From: Bigelowiella natans CCMP2755
Taxonomy: Eukaryota; Cercozoa; Chlorarachniophyceae
Direction of reading: 5' to 3'
Length of the DNA stretch: 64,000 bases
Assembly (NCBI GenBank): GCA_000320545.1
Contig: ADNK01000741.1
Coordinates: forward strand, 42,914 to 106,913
Part shown: piece by piece, positions 34,851 through 46,875 of the stretch
How the letters are laid out: the number at the start of each line of letters is the position of its first letter
Position numbering within the stretch: the stretch's first letter is position 1
Notes under the pieces: generated by a model
Database searches by the model: none
What the model was told of the DNA's origin: nothing
The model's input: only the letters and a program-made list of their open reading frames with translations
Position numbers and translations under genes: made by a program

Positions 34851-37074
34851 ACAAAGATTGTTTTCACAAAAGACACGTGATGTGCGTTGTCATTTTGCCA
34901 TGTCATTCTAGCAATTCAGTTCGATCAGCAGCAGGCCAGCAGGTCCAGTGGGCAAATTTTCGTGTTTGGCATTTTCGCAATTTTTGCTGCTCATTGCAGT
35001 TGGGAAATGAACTGTGGGGTGTTGCACGTGTGATGTTCGCAAGACTTTTGCTGTGTCGGTGTCATTCTGGAAATTCAGTTCAGCAGTGGGTCATCATGGT
35101 GGACATGCAATGCACAAGCGTGTGCACAACATGCATGGTGCATTGCTGTGTCCATCATCATCAGTGCTGGGAGTGGGCAAATTTTCATGTTGCGCATTTT
35201 CGCAATTTTTGCTGCTCATTGCAGTTGGGAAATGAAATGTGGGGTGTGCTCCACCTGCTGCTGCAACATGGCAACGCAGAACCAGACAAGGTGGCGGCGG
35301 CGTGGCAGCAGCACGCCACAACTGGACCAGCGTCTGTGTGATTTTGTTGCAATGTGCATCACTTGCAGGTGCCGCACGTGTGTGATCCAATCATCAGTCG
35401 CACACGGAACATCAGCGAAAAGCCACGCAACCGCAGCGATGCTTCACAAAAGTCCGTCAAACCCGGTGACGACGGGGTTGTGAACAGTGCAGCGCTTTGC
35501 GACGCGCTTTGAAGCAGCAGGCAGTTGCAGTTGGTCAAAGAAAAGTCACCAGACAGAACTTGTCCGATGGCCAAACCTCAAAAAATCTAAAAATGACCGA
35601 AATGTTGACCAAAATGTCCATTTTCAAGGCCTCAAAGTGTGAAAATTCACACCCGTTGTGCAGCGGATGCACGCTGCGCGTTTGTTCTCTGCCACATTTT
35701 GAATGCTTTTGCGTGTGCGTTTGACCAAATGTGACATGCACGAAAAATTTCAAAGAAATGCGAGCAAATCCAATGTCCATTGCATCACATGACGCGCTTG
35801 GTCGCGCGCAAAAGCTTCCAATTGCACATTCTGGCGATTCGTCACAGGTTTGACGGACTTGTGCATGCATGGCATCAAACTTGCACGAGGGCAAAACTCG
35901 CAAAATGCTCGATCAGGCAGCTCGATGCGGTGAGCTTCATTCGAACACGCTACGCACTTTCGAACTCATGCACGTTGATGTGCATTGCGAATCACATCGA
36001 CGTGCAAGCTAGCAACAAGGGTGCACACTAGACAGTCTAGCAGCACCGGAATGCTCTAGCGCTGCGCAGCTCCTCTAGTCCTGCACACTTTTGTAGCAGC
36101 AACGCACTTGATTGTTGGCACTGGCATGCCATGGCATGGAACTTCAGCAGAAGTGCTTTGTGCAAGTGTTTCTTCTCTCTCCTCACCCGCTCATCAATCG
36201 CTAGATCGCGCGCAGCACGCGTTGCATTGCCAGCACGTCACAGTCTCAGGTGCAGTGTGCTCTTGAAGTACCACGACGTGCTAGCGTGTGCACACTGTGA
36301 TGCACCAGTGCCATCTAGCAATGCCTAGATGCGTTTAACCTCAAATGTCAGATTGCTCAAACAAATTAATTGGTGCAGCAGCGCACGTGCAAGATGAACC
36401 TGCACTGTGATCGACCACTGTGGAGCGTTGTCCGGCCTTCATTGCTGCCCTAGATCTGAACGCGCGTAATACACGTTCACGGGCATCAAAACGTCGGTTT
36501 TGTCCCAAAATGGACTTCAGGAGCTACGTGCAGGGTAGAAATGTGCATGGCTGGATTCTCAGTATCCACGCAATGTAACACGTTGCTTGGCATTGATCAA
36601 ACTTGTCCACACGATTTATTTGGGGCGACGATAGGTGACTTCTTGCAAATCTGAGGTTTTTGAGCATAGGGCATATTTGGTGAACTAGAGAGAAAACCAC
36701 TCACCTTGTGCATGAGATGTGCATCAAGTGTGTTATTGTGCATGCACTTAGTTCATTATGAAAAGGAATGGAAAACGGTGTGCATTGCATGGCAGTAGAT
36801 ACTTGACATACTGTGCCCTCTGAAAACCAGTACGGTGCGGTAACATAATTACATTTTTGTAGCAGCACAACCGACATTTCCATCCTTCGTCCTCCTTCAC
36901 ACCCTCCGGTTCTCGACTACCGGTCCAATATCTGTAAAACGTACAAAAAACACGTCTTCACTCATACTTAACTTCTCCTTGATTTATTCACAAAAAAGTA
37001 TACCCGAGAAAGTGCGAAACATCTTGCAACACCCATTTTTCTGAATACTCAAATTGGTCCGATCCTATCGACTT

Positions 37075-40000
37075 TTTCGTTTCTTGGTGCTCGTACCTTC
37101 ACCAAAGGTGTTGAGGTAAGGCATAAGAGAATGGAAAAAGTTGCTTAGTTTAAAAAAAAAAAAGAGAAGATCTTAGGCTCAAATATGAAAATGTGCCAAC
37201 CTACACTCCAGCACGTTATCCATTGGCTCATCCTTCATCATACGAAACGCTGCCAATACCAAGAGCATAGCTGTGTGCAGGTTCATGCTCAAAGATGAAC
37301 AATCGTCACTCTTTATATCCCCCCATCCTTGTGCTTCTTCATTTTGATCGTTCCGCTTTCCTCGATCCTCTTGATATTTTTCTCTCTTTCCCATTACTTG
37401 AACGTTGTCTTCTTCTTTCTTATTAACTCCTTCGACTTTGGTGAGAAGACGAAAAGCCATCCTCAACTCATCGCTATGTTCGATGACATGCCTTGCTGAT
37501 TCCCGTAAATTTTTTGAAATTTCATCGGAAAGTGGCTTTAATGGCTTCAGGCACAACGACTCGAAGAACACTACCAGAGCAAATTAAAATTCGATAAAAA
37601 TAAGGGAAATACAAAATCGAGACCACCAATTGATGAAAATGAAGGAAGATTGAGTATTCGAAGGATGGAAAAACTATCTAGATCATTATAATACATATTT
37701 TTGTCCGATAGTGGAACAACAGTGAGGTATTCGTGAGTTACGCACATGTGATGGGAAAGGATGAGATTGGGTGTTTCACCAGCTGATCGAACATGAATTT
37801 ATACCTTAGGAATACAAGGGAGAAAATATACTAAAACAACAAAATTCCACCAAACAGGCAAGGAGGGACAGATATAGAGAACTTGTGCTTAAACTTGCAT
37901 TTTCTCTTTAACTATCGTTTGTGGCATGATGGAAGGTGGAAACATCAAGTTTCATTCTATTCTAGTAGTAGTGAAAGTATTCATAACGGACATTAGCAGC
38001 TGCAAGCGTGAAGTACGCTTCTGCGCGATGCTTGGCATATGAAATCGTTTACCTAAATTTAACAAAAAATTATCTTTATTAGGTTAATGATTGTGTATCT
38101 AATATTTGAACGTTCCTACGTGTTTTGTTGTCAATGATCTTTAGAACTCTTCGTGTGCGTCGACAAGTAGTTGGGTCGGTAATTGTACGTAACAGACTCC
38201 GTTTTCTCGTCAGCACGGTGGTGCTGGAGAGTTGTCCCAACGATGAAATTCGATTTAAAGATAATAATATTCTTTTGGATGTATTTTCCCTTTCCTGCGC
38301 AGGTCCTAGTTTCTTTCCATGGCCATCATCACAATTCACATCATCATCATGACCATCAAATTCACCTTCACCAGCGATCTGATTGTTGTTGTCATCACAA
38401 TCCGTCTTACCAGCTTTCTTTGCTACCCGGACGCAATTGTCAACTTCTACAACATCTTTAATTTTGCTACTTATTATGTTGCGGTCGCTTTTACCATCAT
38501 TATCATTGTGGCTATTTGGTTGTGCTTTTCCTATCAGCACAGTAGACGGCCTTTTCTTCGTCTTTGTATCCGCTGCTGCCATCGTCTCTTGACCCGTAAT
38601 CGGGTCAATTTGCCCTATAAAGAAGCTTTTGATCGACATCGAGGACGCTCTTTTAGCTACTGCTGCTGTTGATGAGGTGGATTTTATTTTGGTAGAGTGG
38701 TAACGACGGGAATTCCTCCTCATAATGTCACTATCTTGCTGTGCGGAAGGCATTTTTCGCATTCCTTTTCTGCCACCGATTATGACGGTGTGATGTTTAA
38801 GCTCATCAATTACCCCAACGAGGAATAGCATCGATGATTGTTGCTTCGTTGTTTCCTCAATCTCTTTTTCTGCTTGGTGGCCATTATCCAAAGATGAAGA
38901 TGATAAAGAGGAAGGAGCGACGCTGTTAAGATGAGCAGAAAGATCAAAGATGTACTGTACCGTGAATATCCACAATTTTACTTGTTACTACCATAAGATG
39001 TATTACCCGAAAACAGGCAACTCACGAGTCCTTCCGTTGTTCCTCAACTCATTAAGACACGTCAGACAGTTTGCCAGCCGATTACCCCAGAAATCCTCTC
39101 TTGTGTGTATGTTGACGGCCACAATATCGTGAACCTCCAATTCAAGCTCCTGGGGGCATGATAGTTGCACAGAAATTTCATATGAGGAAAATAAATGCTT
39201 TGCTACTAATGGTCTCTTCCCAATTTAGTAGTGCATAAGGGTATAAGGCAACCGTTTGCTTACATTATAAACTGGAACGTTACAGGGTTGATAAGCATGC
39301 ATCCCGTTATCCTCATGTGATTCTATTTGTTTTGTCTTACATGATGTCGAACTTTGCCAGCATCGATCACTTTCTTTTGCTCTCGAGTATACCGTCTACC
39401 CATTTAAGAACAACATCAAGGAATAAGATTATGTTACACCCATATAAAGACCACGTTTTGGACGAGCAATAGACCCCCACCTTCCGTAAAGATTTTGGAG
39501 ATGAAACTCATTCTCACACCAAGCCTGTGGGAATAGAAATCTTGTGAATTTCGTGCAAGAAGTGAAATAGATCGATGTAAATATAATGCATAGATATAAC
39601 ATTTACACACTGAGGTTTGGAAAATTCTGGGATCATGTAGTAACCTGTGATGAAAAGTCAGTGACTGCCAATGCCCTTCGCTTACGGAATCTCTCCTTGA
39701 CGAATAGGTGGCAAGATCAGGCTTGATAGGGATAACTTAAACCCACCATACAAACTGATATTTTATTTGATTTTTTTATGGCCACAAGGAGAGATAGCTA
39801 CGTTTCTACCTTTGGAGTCTGCCTCAAGAAATTAAAATCGCTCTCATCCAACCCATCCAATAGATCTTCGATGTCTTCTACCTTGTTCGATCTATGCTTG
39901 GCATCACTCGCATCCATCGAGAGTGACTCTACGCAGTCTCCTCTCGAGGAGGAGGGTACTCGTATGCTGCAATGGAGATGATTTATGTCCTCCTAGCAGT

Positions 40001-40577
40001 AGCAGCAGTAGTAATAGTAGTAGTAGTGATAGTTAGTTGTTTGTTTCAGGAAGTAGGTAGTCAGGTAGTCCTAATAAGGAAGTAACATTGGGAAAGGCAT
40101 GATGGTGCTTTGGTTAGTAGGCACACATCACTTGTACATCGGTAGCGGTATGGGTACACACACACACACACACACACACGTATACATGTGTATGTGCGTG
40201 CCATGCACAACATGCACATGCATTAACTCAGTAACAATACATGTAGGAAACTACTTGGAAATACTACGAACCAAATATATCTCATTGGAAATGACAACAA
40301 CAACCAAAACAACAACAACAACAACAACAAAAATAACACAGCAATGGGTATCTGCAAGTGGGGTACGTGTATCTCATTATGCAAGCACACTTTGATCTAT
40401 TTTACATGATTTTTCAAAGAAAATTCTAGTCGTATTTTTAGTTGCGACTTGACTTTCGAGATCCTTTTTAAAGAGATAAGACAAGCCCAAGCAGCAACTC
40501 GATTCCCATTATTCTTGTTAAATTGAAGGGGTGAGCTAGGACTTGATATTCCTCGACTTAAGTCATCTCCCACATAC
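37075..40577 (-). CDS. Multi-exon acidic protein of unknown function
   Basis: Deduced exons: 40577-40406, 39966-39810, 39721-39686, 39524-39481, 39394-39341, 39311-39264, 39149-39007, 38922-38120, 37570-37201 and 37143-37075 (TAG at 37075). Phases match over the last eight exons except for one unresolved step near 37.6-38.1 kb. The start codon was not found and must lie within about 80 bp of the amidohydrolase ATG at 40660. I recognise no domain. Visible features are an acidic LLDGLDESDFNFL segment, a conserved-looking ELELEVHDIVAVNIHTRED region, a long Ser/Asp/Lys-rich disordered exon, and a C-terminus with a hydrophobic helix (LHTAMLLVLAAFRMM) and a final basic cluster KKRKSR that could be a nuclear signal. 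Confidence 0.6.
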
Positions 40578-40659
40578 CTGAACAAACGAAAACGGGTCAA
40601 ATATTAATCACCTATTCTACCATTATTGTCTATTACGCTGTTTCTCCTATCAGCAATTC

Positions 40660-42180
40660 ATGTCTACCTCCACCCGACGTCTCCTCGCGATTCCGAAATC
40701 CTTTTGCATCATAGACCCTCATGTCCACTACTGGACACCTCGACATTTTAGGTACATGGTTATACTACTATATATAATCATTGTTAAATCGTAACCAGTA
40801 AAGAGACGTGTATCCCGCTACTCATACTAAAATTTGTCGAAATTCGTGTATGGATGATTAAAACGATATTTTTTTTTAAAGTTGGCTCGAAGGACTGCGA
40901 ACTTCTGGGGATTGGAAGGCCAACTCAGGGCGTGAATTCCTACCGTCTACATACCTTGAAGAGACTCGGCCTCTGAACATTGAGCAAACAGTTCACATTC
41001 AGGCCAACTGGACGGTATGCTTATCTGAAAAGAAAATAGAAAGGGTGTCGGGAAACGAAGTACTTTGTCCTTCTCTGTCTTGACCTTTCCTGCGATATTA
41101 ATGGCCAGAATATCATACTCTTGATTCTTTTCGTAGATAAACAATTTTATCTTATTGTTATTAAACGTAACCACCAATGTGCCAGGGAGAGGACTGTGTC
41201 GGGGAGACAGAGTGGGAACAGCAACTAGCGGGCAAGAAGAGAAATATGGTAAGCAGCGTGCATATTACTTACACGAGGAAATATTTCTATCCTCAAAATA
41301 GTTGGAACTTTTTACTTATGCAATAAACTGTTGCTGTCTTCTTTTTTATTTCAGGGGCATCCACATGCAATATGCAGCTATGCACCATTGCATCGACCTC
41401 AAGAAGCAGAGGAGATACTCGAGAGGCATTTTGCCTACCCTAACTTTAGGGGCATACGCTTCATGTTGGACTTTGATCAAAACACGCCAGAAATGTGCCA
41501 GGTGAGTTCAGAAAAAGATTTGGGACGTCTGTCTCAAGAATTAAATTCTTATCACTTCCAACGATGTACAGGAGCAGCAAGTAAATAAAGGATGTTGACT
41601 CCGTAGCCTGTGATTCAAAATATAGGGGGACAATACTGCCTTAGTTTGGCATATTTTAGCAACATATTTATGTATCATAGTTCTCAATATGGTATGATTT
41701 ATTTATTTTTCCGTGATCGATGTTGCCCAGACGGATCGTGACTACATCAACGACCCTGAGTTTCTTTCTGGAATGAAGTTGCTTAATGACTACCAAGGCC
41801 AGATTTTCGAGTTACAAGTTTGCCAGGTATGATATTCTGTTCTTATTAATAACTAATAGCTATTTTCATTTGTATTGATAGTAGATGTCATTCTCACCCC
41901 TTTAAAAACTTTTATTTTTTCACATATTTCATATGCCAGAGCCAGCTAACTCGTGCTGCAGAATTGGTGAGCAAGTTTCCGGATTTGAACTTCATACTCA
42001 ATCATGCTGGATTTCCCCTTTCTGGAGAGGATAAACGTGTTCAATGGCTTGAGGGGATTAACGCCGTCGCCCAAAACGAAAACGTATACGATTGCACTTG
42101 GTGTTGTTATGTTTGTGTTTATATGTCTGGAATACATGAAGCTACCTTTCTGTTCTTCAAGAAGAAAACTTACGCCTATT

Positions 42181-42220
<40 letters not shown>

Positions 42221-42261
42221 ATAGGATATATGTGCATGTATATTATATGTATATATTTAAT

Positions 42262-42296
<35 letters not shown>

Positions 42297-42787
42297 CTGA
42301 TGTGTCGACAATGCTCACTGCCAATGTTACGCTAGGCATATGTGAAAATCTCTGCACTTGGTATGTGGGAAGGAGGATGGTCGGGTGTTGATAAGATTAC
42401 GGGTACGATAGAAGATACGTTATTGGCATTTGGGCCAAATCGAAGCATGTTTGCGAGTAATCTTCCCATCGACAAGGTATTGAAATATACTATGTGAAGG
42501 CAAGAGAGCTTTTGAATATCTAAAGCGCCTAAATTCACCATGTGTTCCCTTACGCTAATACACTCTATCAGGAGGTGACGGGAGATGCCGTCGGCATCTT
42601 CGATGATTTTTACCGTGCAGCAAAGGGAAAGCTCAAGTTAAAAATGCAGGACATTGAAGCACTTTTCTTCCACAACGCATCCATCCTTTATAAGCTGCAT
42701 TGCAAGCACGGTGACAATCTCCGTGACAATAATGCACCAGAAGTTTGGGGTGGATATGGAGTCCTCGACGATAAAAACAATAGATAG
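40660..42787 (+). CDS. Amidohydrolase-2 family metal-dependent hydrolase (COG3618-like)
   Basis: Eight exons close in phase: 40660-40751, 40882-41014, 41186-41248, 41355-41501, 41731-41826, 41940-42083, 42336-42476 and 42572-42787, giving 343 residues. The fold is the TIM-barrel amidohydrolase. The metal-binding HxH lies near the N-terminus (CIIDPHVHYW), then HIQANW, CVGETEWEQQL, FRGIRFML, a third metal ligand in FILNHAGFPL, and the C-terminal FASNLPIDK strand. That order is typical of predicted hydrolases related to 2-pyrone-4,6-dicarboxylate lactonase and L-fucono-lactonase. The substrate cannot be read from sequence. No targeting peptide is evident, so it is probably cytosolic. Introns carry CT (42185-42218) and GT (42264-42293) arrays. 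It is head-to-head with the unknown acidic gene. Confidence 0.92.
42264..42293. repeat. (GT)n microsatellite in amidohydrolase intron
   Basis: A GT run, preceded in the same intron by a CT run at 42185-42218. Confidence 0.9.
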
Positions 42788-42899
42788 TGCTGTGTTATCC
42801 GCTATCAAATGGCAATTACCAGTGTTGAGGTTGACACACCAACAGCAGTCCAAGCTCGCCGGAAGTTTCATACATCTTTAAACATGATGTATGCGGAAC

Positions 42900-45250
42900 T
42901 CCGTGTAGTATGTGAGCGCTGAAATAATGATTCTTAGTTATTTTTTTCACCATGTAAAGTTGCTACGACAGCATGCTTTAGTGCCATGTAGCACCGGGCT
43001 GAGCATCAAGCTCAAATCTAGAAATGTTGAGAAACACCGGATTTGTGCGCAATAGCAAAATATAAATTGCGGGGAGGTCTCGAATGTGCAAATTGAAATA
43101 TTTCTACATTTGCTAGCATAGCAGGCGACATCAATCAATGTCTAGATTTGCACCGCATTCTGAGCATTGCTAGATTGGTCAAATTCATGCTTGGTTGTCC
43201 ACTTTGGAGGCAAAAGTGGTCACGATCGACGCAAAATGTGATGCTTGAGAGCGCTGCCAAAAGCCAAAGTTGCGATTGCGCGAAATGACATGGCGGGGAA
43301 AAATCGCGAACGCAGCGCAGCATGAGAATGAACACGTGCAATTGGGTCAGCGAATCAAACATGTGCATGGCAGATGCGAGAGCAATCGGAGGCAAGTCAG
43401 CAAATTGCAAAATGAAGCGCGTTTTGAAATGCCTCAAAGAAAATTTGCATGCACACATGTTGCATTGAATGATTTCACATTGAAAAAAACGTGCAGTTGA
43501 GATTGAAACAGTGTGGCAAAAAAGGATGAACAGACTGTGGATGGAGCTTTTTCTCATCAGGAAAGCGATGAGACGTGCAGAAGTGGTCCATTTTTTTTTT
43601 TTTCATTTTGTCTTCAGTTCATCTGCATCGCGAGCAATCGCGATGTGAGCGTTTTTGCACGCTTCAGAACAGAATCGTGCCTTGCACGCGGTGCTCTTGT
43701 GGACCAAGCAATCCTTGTGGATTGTGGCAAAACCACGGCATTCAGCACATCGGTCCTTCTCGGAAGGCAAGATGGGCTTCTCGCACACGTGACACATCGG
43801 AGGATCGGACGTGCGGCGCTTGATGGACTTGCCTGCAGTCTTGGTGGTCTTGGCCTTCTTCGCAGGAGACACTCTGGCACGCAATGTGAGAGGGCGTTTC
43901 TCACCTGAGAAGTGCATGAGTTGCGAACACACCAGCACGTGAGCAACAATCAAAGTGCATTGTTCACCTTTGCCTTTGGTTGGACTGACACTTTTCTTGG
44001 CGAGCTCGGTCAGAGGGGCTTCGTCGGAGTCGGAGTCACCATCGGGCTTCTTCTCCCCAGAACGGCCAAGGTCATGCCAGTGATTTCAAAAACGATGAAG
44101 GGCACTGTGCTTGGTCAAGATGGCATTGAACTTGGTCTGGAAGAGCTCTTTCTGAGAAGATGGATCTTGCTTTGCAGTCGTGGTGTGGACTTTGGCCTTG
44201 GTGAGGTCAGTCATCACCTGGTGACGGTTCAACTGAGTGCAATTGCGTGTGTTGTGCAACGATGCACATGCATCGAACCCTTGCGCCCACCATGGGCACC
44301 TCGCGGCGCGTGGTTCTTGCCTCCAAAGTGGACAACCAAGCATGCCCAAAGTGTCATGTTGCCAGCTAGCCAGCATCAAATCACAAAAACGGCTTCACAA
44401 ATTGCTGAAACTTGTTTGCGTTTGCACACTTGGCGGCGCGGGGGTGTGCCGACACAATGATCGGCATGCTGTGCATGCTGGCATGGCATGTGCCAAAATT
44501 CGATTCGGTGTTCAGTGCTCCATGCAGCGAAATGCACAGCATCTCAACATTGCGAACTCATCGCTTGTCAGCCACATCCGGCATCGCATGCAAACCATTT
44601 CATCAGTGTAGCTGCCATGACTGTGGCGCGCGCGTCGCTTGATCTGCTACAGTGCCATGCATGGGCGGCGTCGCATGACCATGTTTCAGCTTTCATTCAT
44701 GCCCATTGTTCTTGCTTGCACGTTGACGCACCCGTGCGATTGCTAAGAGCCTAAGTGCATGTGGCTAGATGGGTGCATGTGTGTGTGGCTCTTTGCTAGT
44801 AGTTCAATGCTCTATCATTACTAGCTAAGAGCCTGAGTACACACAGGCATCATGCACACATGTGTACGTGGCTCTTTGATCATAGTCAGGCTAGCTAGCG
44901 GGCCTATAGAGGTGCAATTCAAGCTAGCAAGGCATGCTCATCATTTAGAAATACCGGAATGGTGTGTTGCAACGGATCGTATGCACACGTGTGACAATGC
45001 GAACAAAACGCAGCTCACTTGTCCATTGGATCAACGCCCGCAAATTGCACGCGAGCCTTTCAGCTCGCTAGGCGGGAAGACTTTTCGCATTCATCATGCA
45101 TGCAAAGGGTTTATCTAGTCATGTTGTAATCACGGCAACATTGTGGTTTTGCAAATGTGCCATCGATGCATGCACCTGGCCGACCGCATGTATTTTTGTC
45201 AGCACTGGCACCAAAAATCAAGTTGAACATCGAACTTTAAATATATGAGA
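42900..45250. other. TGCA/CTAG-rich island 5, convergent intergenic
   Basis: The gap lies between the amidohydrolase and eIF2-beta genes. Besides one Cys-rich minus-strand ORF (listed), the DNA is island-type with GCTAGC, CATGCATG and GCGCG words and no microsatellite. Near 44,740-44,880 two related stretches share a CTAAGAGCCTRAGT word and a GTGGCTCTTTG word about 90 bp apart, a local duplication. Confidence 0.6.
43603..43953 (-). CDS. Small Cys/His-rich ORF, probable zinc finger
   Basis: A 116-residue frame. Residues about 28-50 are Lys/Ala-rich. Residues about 51-105 place Cys and His in pairs: CHVCEKP, DRCAECRG, IHKDC, ACKARFCSEACKNAH. This is compatible with a RING/PHD- or MYND-like treble-clef zinc fold. 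A basic linker plus such a finger suggests nucleic-acid or protein binding. It lies alone in an island with no upstream partner. Its composition follows the island rather than the intron-rich genes, so it may be part of a viral or mobile remnant. No start context or expression evidence is available. Confidence 0.4.
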   Translation of the reverse strand: MIVAHVLVCSQLMHFSGEKRPLTLRARVSPAKKAKTTKTAGKSIKRRTSDPPMCHVCEKPILPSEKDRCAECRGFATIHKDCLVHKSTACKARFCSEACKNAHIAIARDADELKTK

Positions 45251-45376
45251 TCGCGCAGTCTCTGCCAACAGTCTAATAACTAATGTACCAGATGCCCTCC
45301 TCGATATATTACTTGGCTTGCCTGACGAGATGCATATGATTTAAGGAATAATCTTCACTTTATCCAGGAGTATGAT

Positions 45377-45815
45377 TTATATAATATGAATCCTTATTTT
45401 TTTAAATGATCTCGGTACATACATTTTTTGCTTTCGGCGATCCGCACGCATTGTAGCATGGTATCCAGACTTGATAGGAGCAACTGAGCGACGCGATCCA
45501 CAAAAACTGCAGTCAAGGAAGTACAACCTTGTCATCGGATCACGCGATAGAGTTGTCTCGGGGCTTCGGCACATCCGACAAGTGACGTATTCGACTAGAA
45601 GATATAAGATTTCAATGATGATTGTGTTTTTCCTGGCCATTCAGTAATGAAACTTACAGATATATTTTCTGAGGAGACTCTCTATTTGTTTCGGAACATA
45701 GCGGCCTTTGATAACCAGGCGGCCATTACCATCATTAGAGGCACTTGCACCAAGCTCTGCAAGAACATAGGCTTGCATATGCTCACTATTACGTTTAAGC
45801 CTGAGAAATTCACGG

Positions 45816-45880
<65 letters not shown>

Positions 45881-46469
45881 ACTGGCAATTTTTCGTTTGA
45901 TGCTCTCATACAATGATGACAATTACAGCTTGCATATTTGCGGGAAGTTGGTCCAGCATGTTCTCCGTGTCCCAATACGCTGAAGCTGGGGTGGGGGAAT
46001 CGTATGCTTTTTCTTGACATTGAGATTTGGGTTGTGGACTAACAAGAGTTTGAAACACCGTTCTAGAAGCTGTTTAAAAATTAAGCTCAGTAAACATGGA
46101 AACGAAGTTTTTCCAAAAAAGTTACCCCTGTGTATGGGTAATCAGCATTTGAAACCATTGCTTTGTTCTCCTCGGAAGCTACATCTGCAATATGATCCAA
46201 ACTTCTCAATATTATTCATGATGTTGAATCATGAGAGCATACCTGCTTTAGCCTCCACAATTTTCTTCTTCTTTTTCTTCTTTTTTTTGCGCGTCTTCAG
46301 CGAAGCCTCGAATTCTGCCAACTACAAATTGAAATATTTTAATTGTGACCGTAGTAAAAACATAGAAACAATTTGAAAATTAACATTGATTCTTTAGTAC
46401 ACATACGTCGGCTTGGTCATCTGCAATGGAAGCGGCAGGCTCCGCTGCGGGGACTTCTCTGTCGGCCAT
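45377..46469 (-). CDS. EIF2S2: Translation initiation factor eIF2 subunit beta
   Basis: Six exons close in phase: 46469-46407, 46321-46243, 46184-46126, 46069-45927, 45800-45658 and 45594-45377, giving 234 residues. It has a short N-terminal region with one Lys block ([11 protein letters not shown]) matching the K-boxes that contact eIF5 and eIF2B; animals have three. The core [24 protein letters not shown] and [20 protein letters not shown], with IESLLRKYI, follows the family order. The C-terminal C4 zinc ribbon is complete (CRMCRS, CSFCGS). The protein is shorter than human eIF2-beta (333) because of the reduced N-terminus. It delivers initiator tRNA as part of the eIF2 ternary complex. An AT array (45822-45877) fills one intron. 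Confidence 0.95.
45822..45877. repeat. (AT)n microsatellite in eIF2-beta intron
   Basis: About 55 bases of AT between the exons 45800-45658 and 46069-45927. Confidence 0.9.
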
Positions 46470-46875
46470 TTTAGATTTAAGTATCATGTTCTTGACAAAA
46501 AAAGCATACAATATTTTCTTATTGACATATTTTATTTTGCGACATGCATATTGGCAAGTATTTTTCAATATGTGTACATCATATTCCTTTCAACTATGAG
46601 CCACAGCAGCACATACTGGACTTATGGAGATGAAGGAAATTCAGGCAAGATATTCTGAAAATACGTCCTACGTTTTGAATGATATTCACACCCTTACCAA
46701 GATTTCCAATAGTTTTTCCAGAATTTTGTTTTTCATTAAATGCCATTTATTATTATTTGACGACAAGTCACATTTCACCCATCTCACCGTCTTAATCCTC
46801 CCGCACCTCAGCCGCCCGCCCGCAACTTGCGCTCGAACTGAAGCAACTTTAGAAGACAGGGAAGGAAGTGAAACA
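46470..46875. promoter_or_regulatory. Divergent intergenic region (eIF2-beta / SREK1-like)
   Basis: A 406-bp AT-rich gap between two divergent start codons. It has a short CCGCCCGCCCG-type GC patch close to the SREK1-like start (about 46,800-46,830). No other feature was seen. Confidence 0.4.

Larger units (their letters stand above)
32640..35300. mobile_element. Probable transposable or virus-derived unit with ~200-bp inverted repeats
   Basis: Bases about 32,645-32,860 recur in reverse complement at about 34,845-35,030 and again, partly, at about 35,060-35,280. Shared pieces include GACAAAGATTGTTTTCACAA, GTCATTCTAGCAATTCAGTT, AGTGGGCAAATTTTC, CGCAATTTTTGCTGCT and GGGAAATGAA followed by TGTGGGGTG. 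The right end therefore has two copies of the repeat. The interior holds a broken viral-type helicase fragment and a Crinkler/RHS-like ORF, both on the plus strand. No transposase or integrase was recognised. Target-site duplications were not identified. It may be a decayed non-autonomous DNA element or a fragment of an integrated large DNA virus. Confidence 0.6.
31850..36700. other. TGCA/CTAG-rich island 4 carrying an inverted-repeat element
   Basis: The convergent gap lies between the TRAIP-like gene and the gene ending at 37075. It contains a unit with inverted-repeat ends (about 32,640-35,300) enclosing helicase-like and Crinkler/RHS-like sequence, described separately. The flanks (31.9-32.6 and 35.3-36.7 kb) are gene-free and rich in CTAGCTAG, TGCACA and GCGCG words. 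From about 36,700 to 37,074 the base composition returns to that of the genes and I see nothing further. Confidence 0.6.

Noticed and set aside
38125-38672. Plus-strand frames across 38.1-38.7 kb
   Set aside because: They are antisense to the 803-bp exon 38922-38120, whose phase fits exons on both sides.
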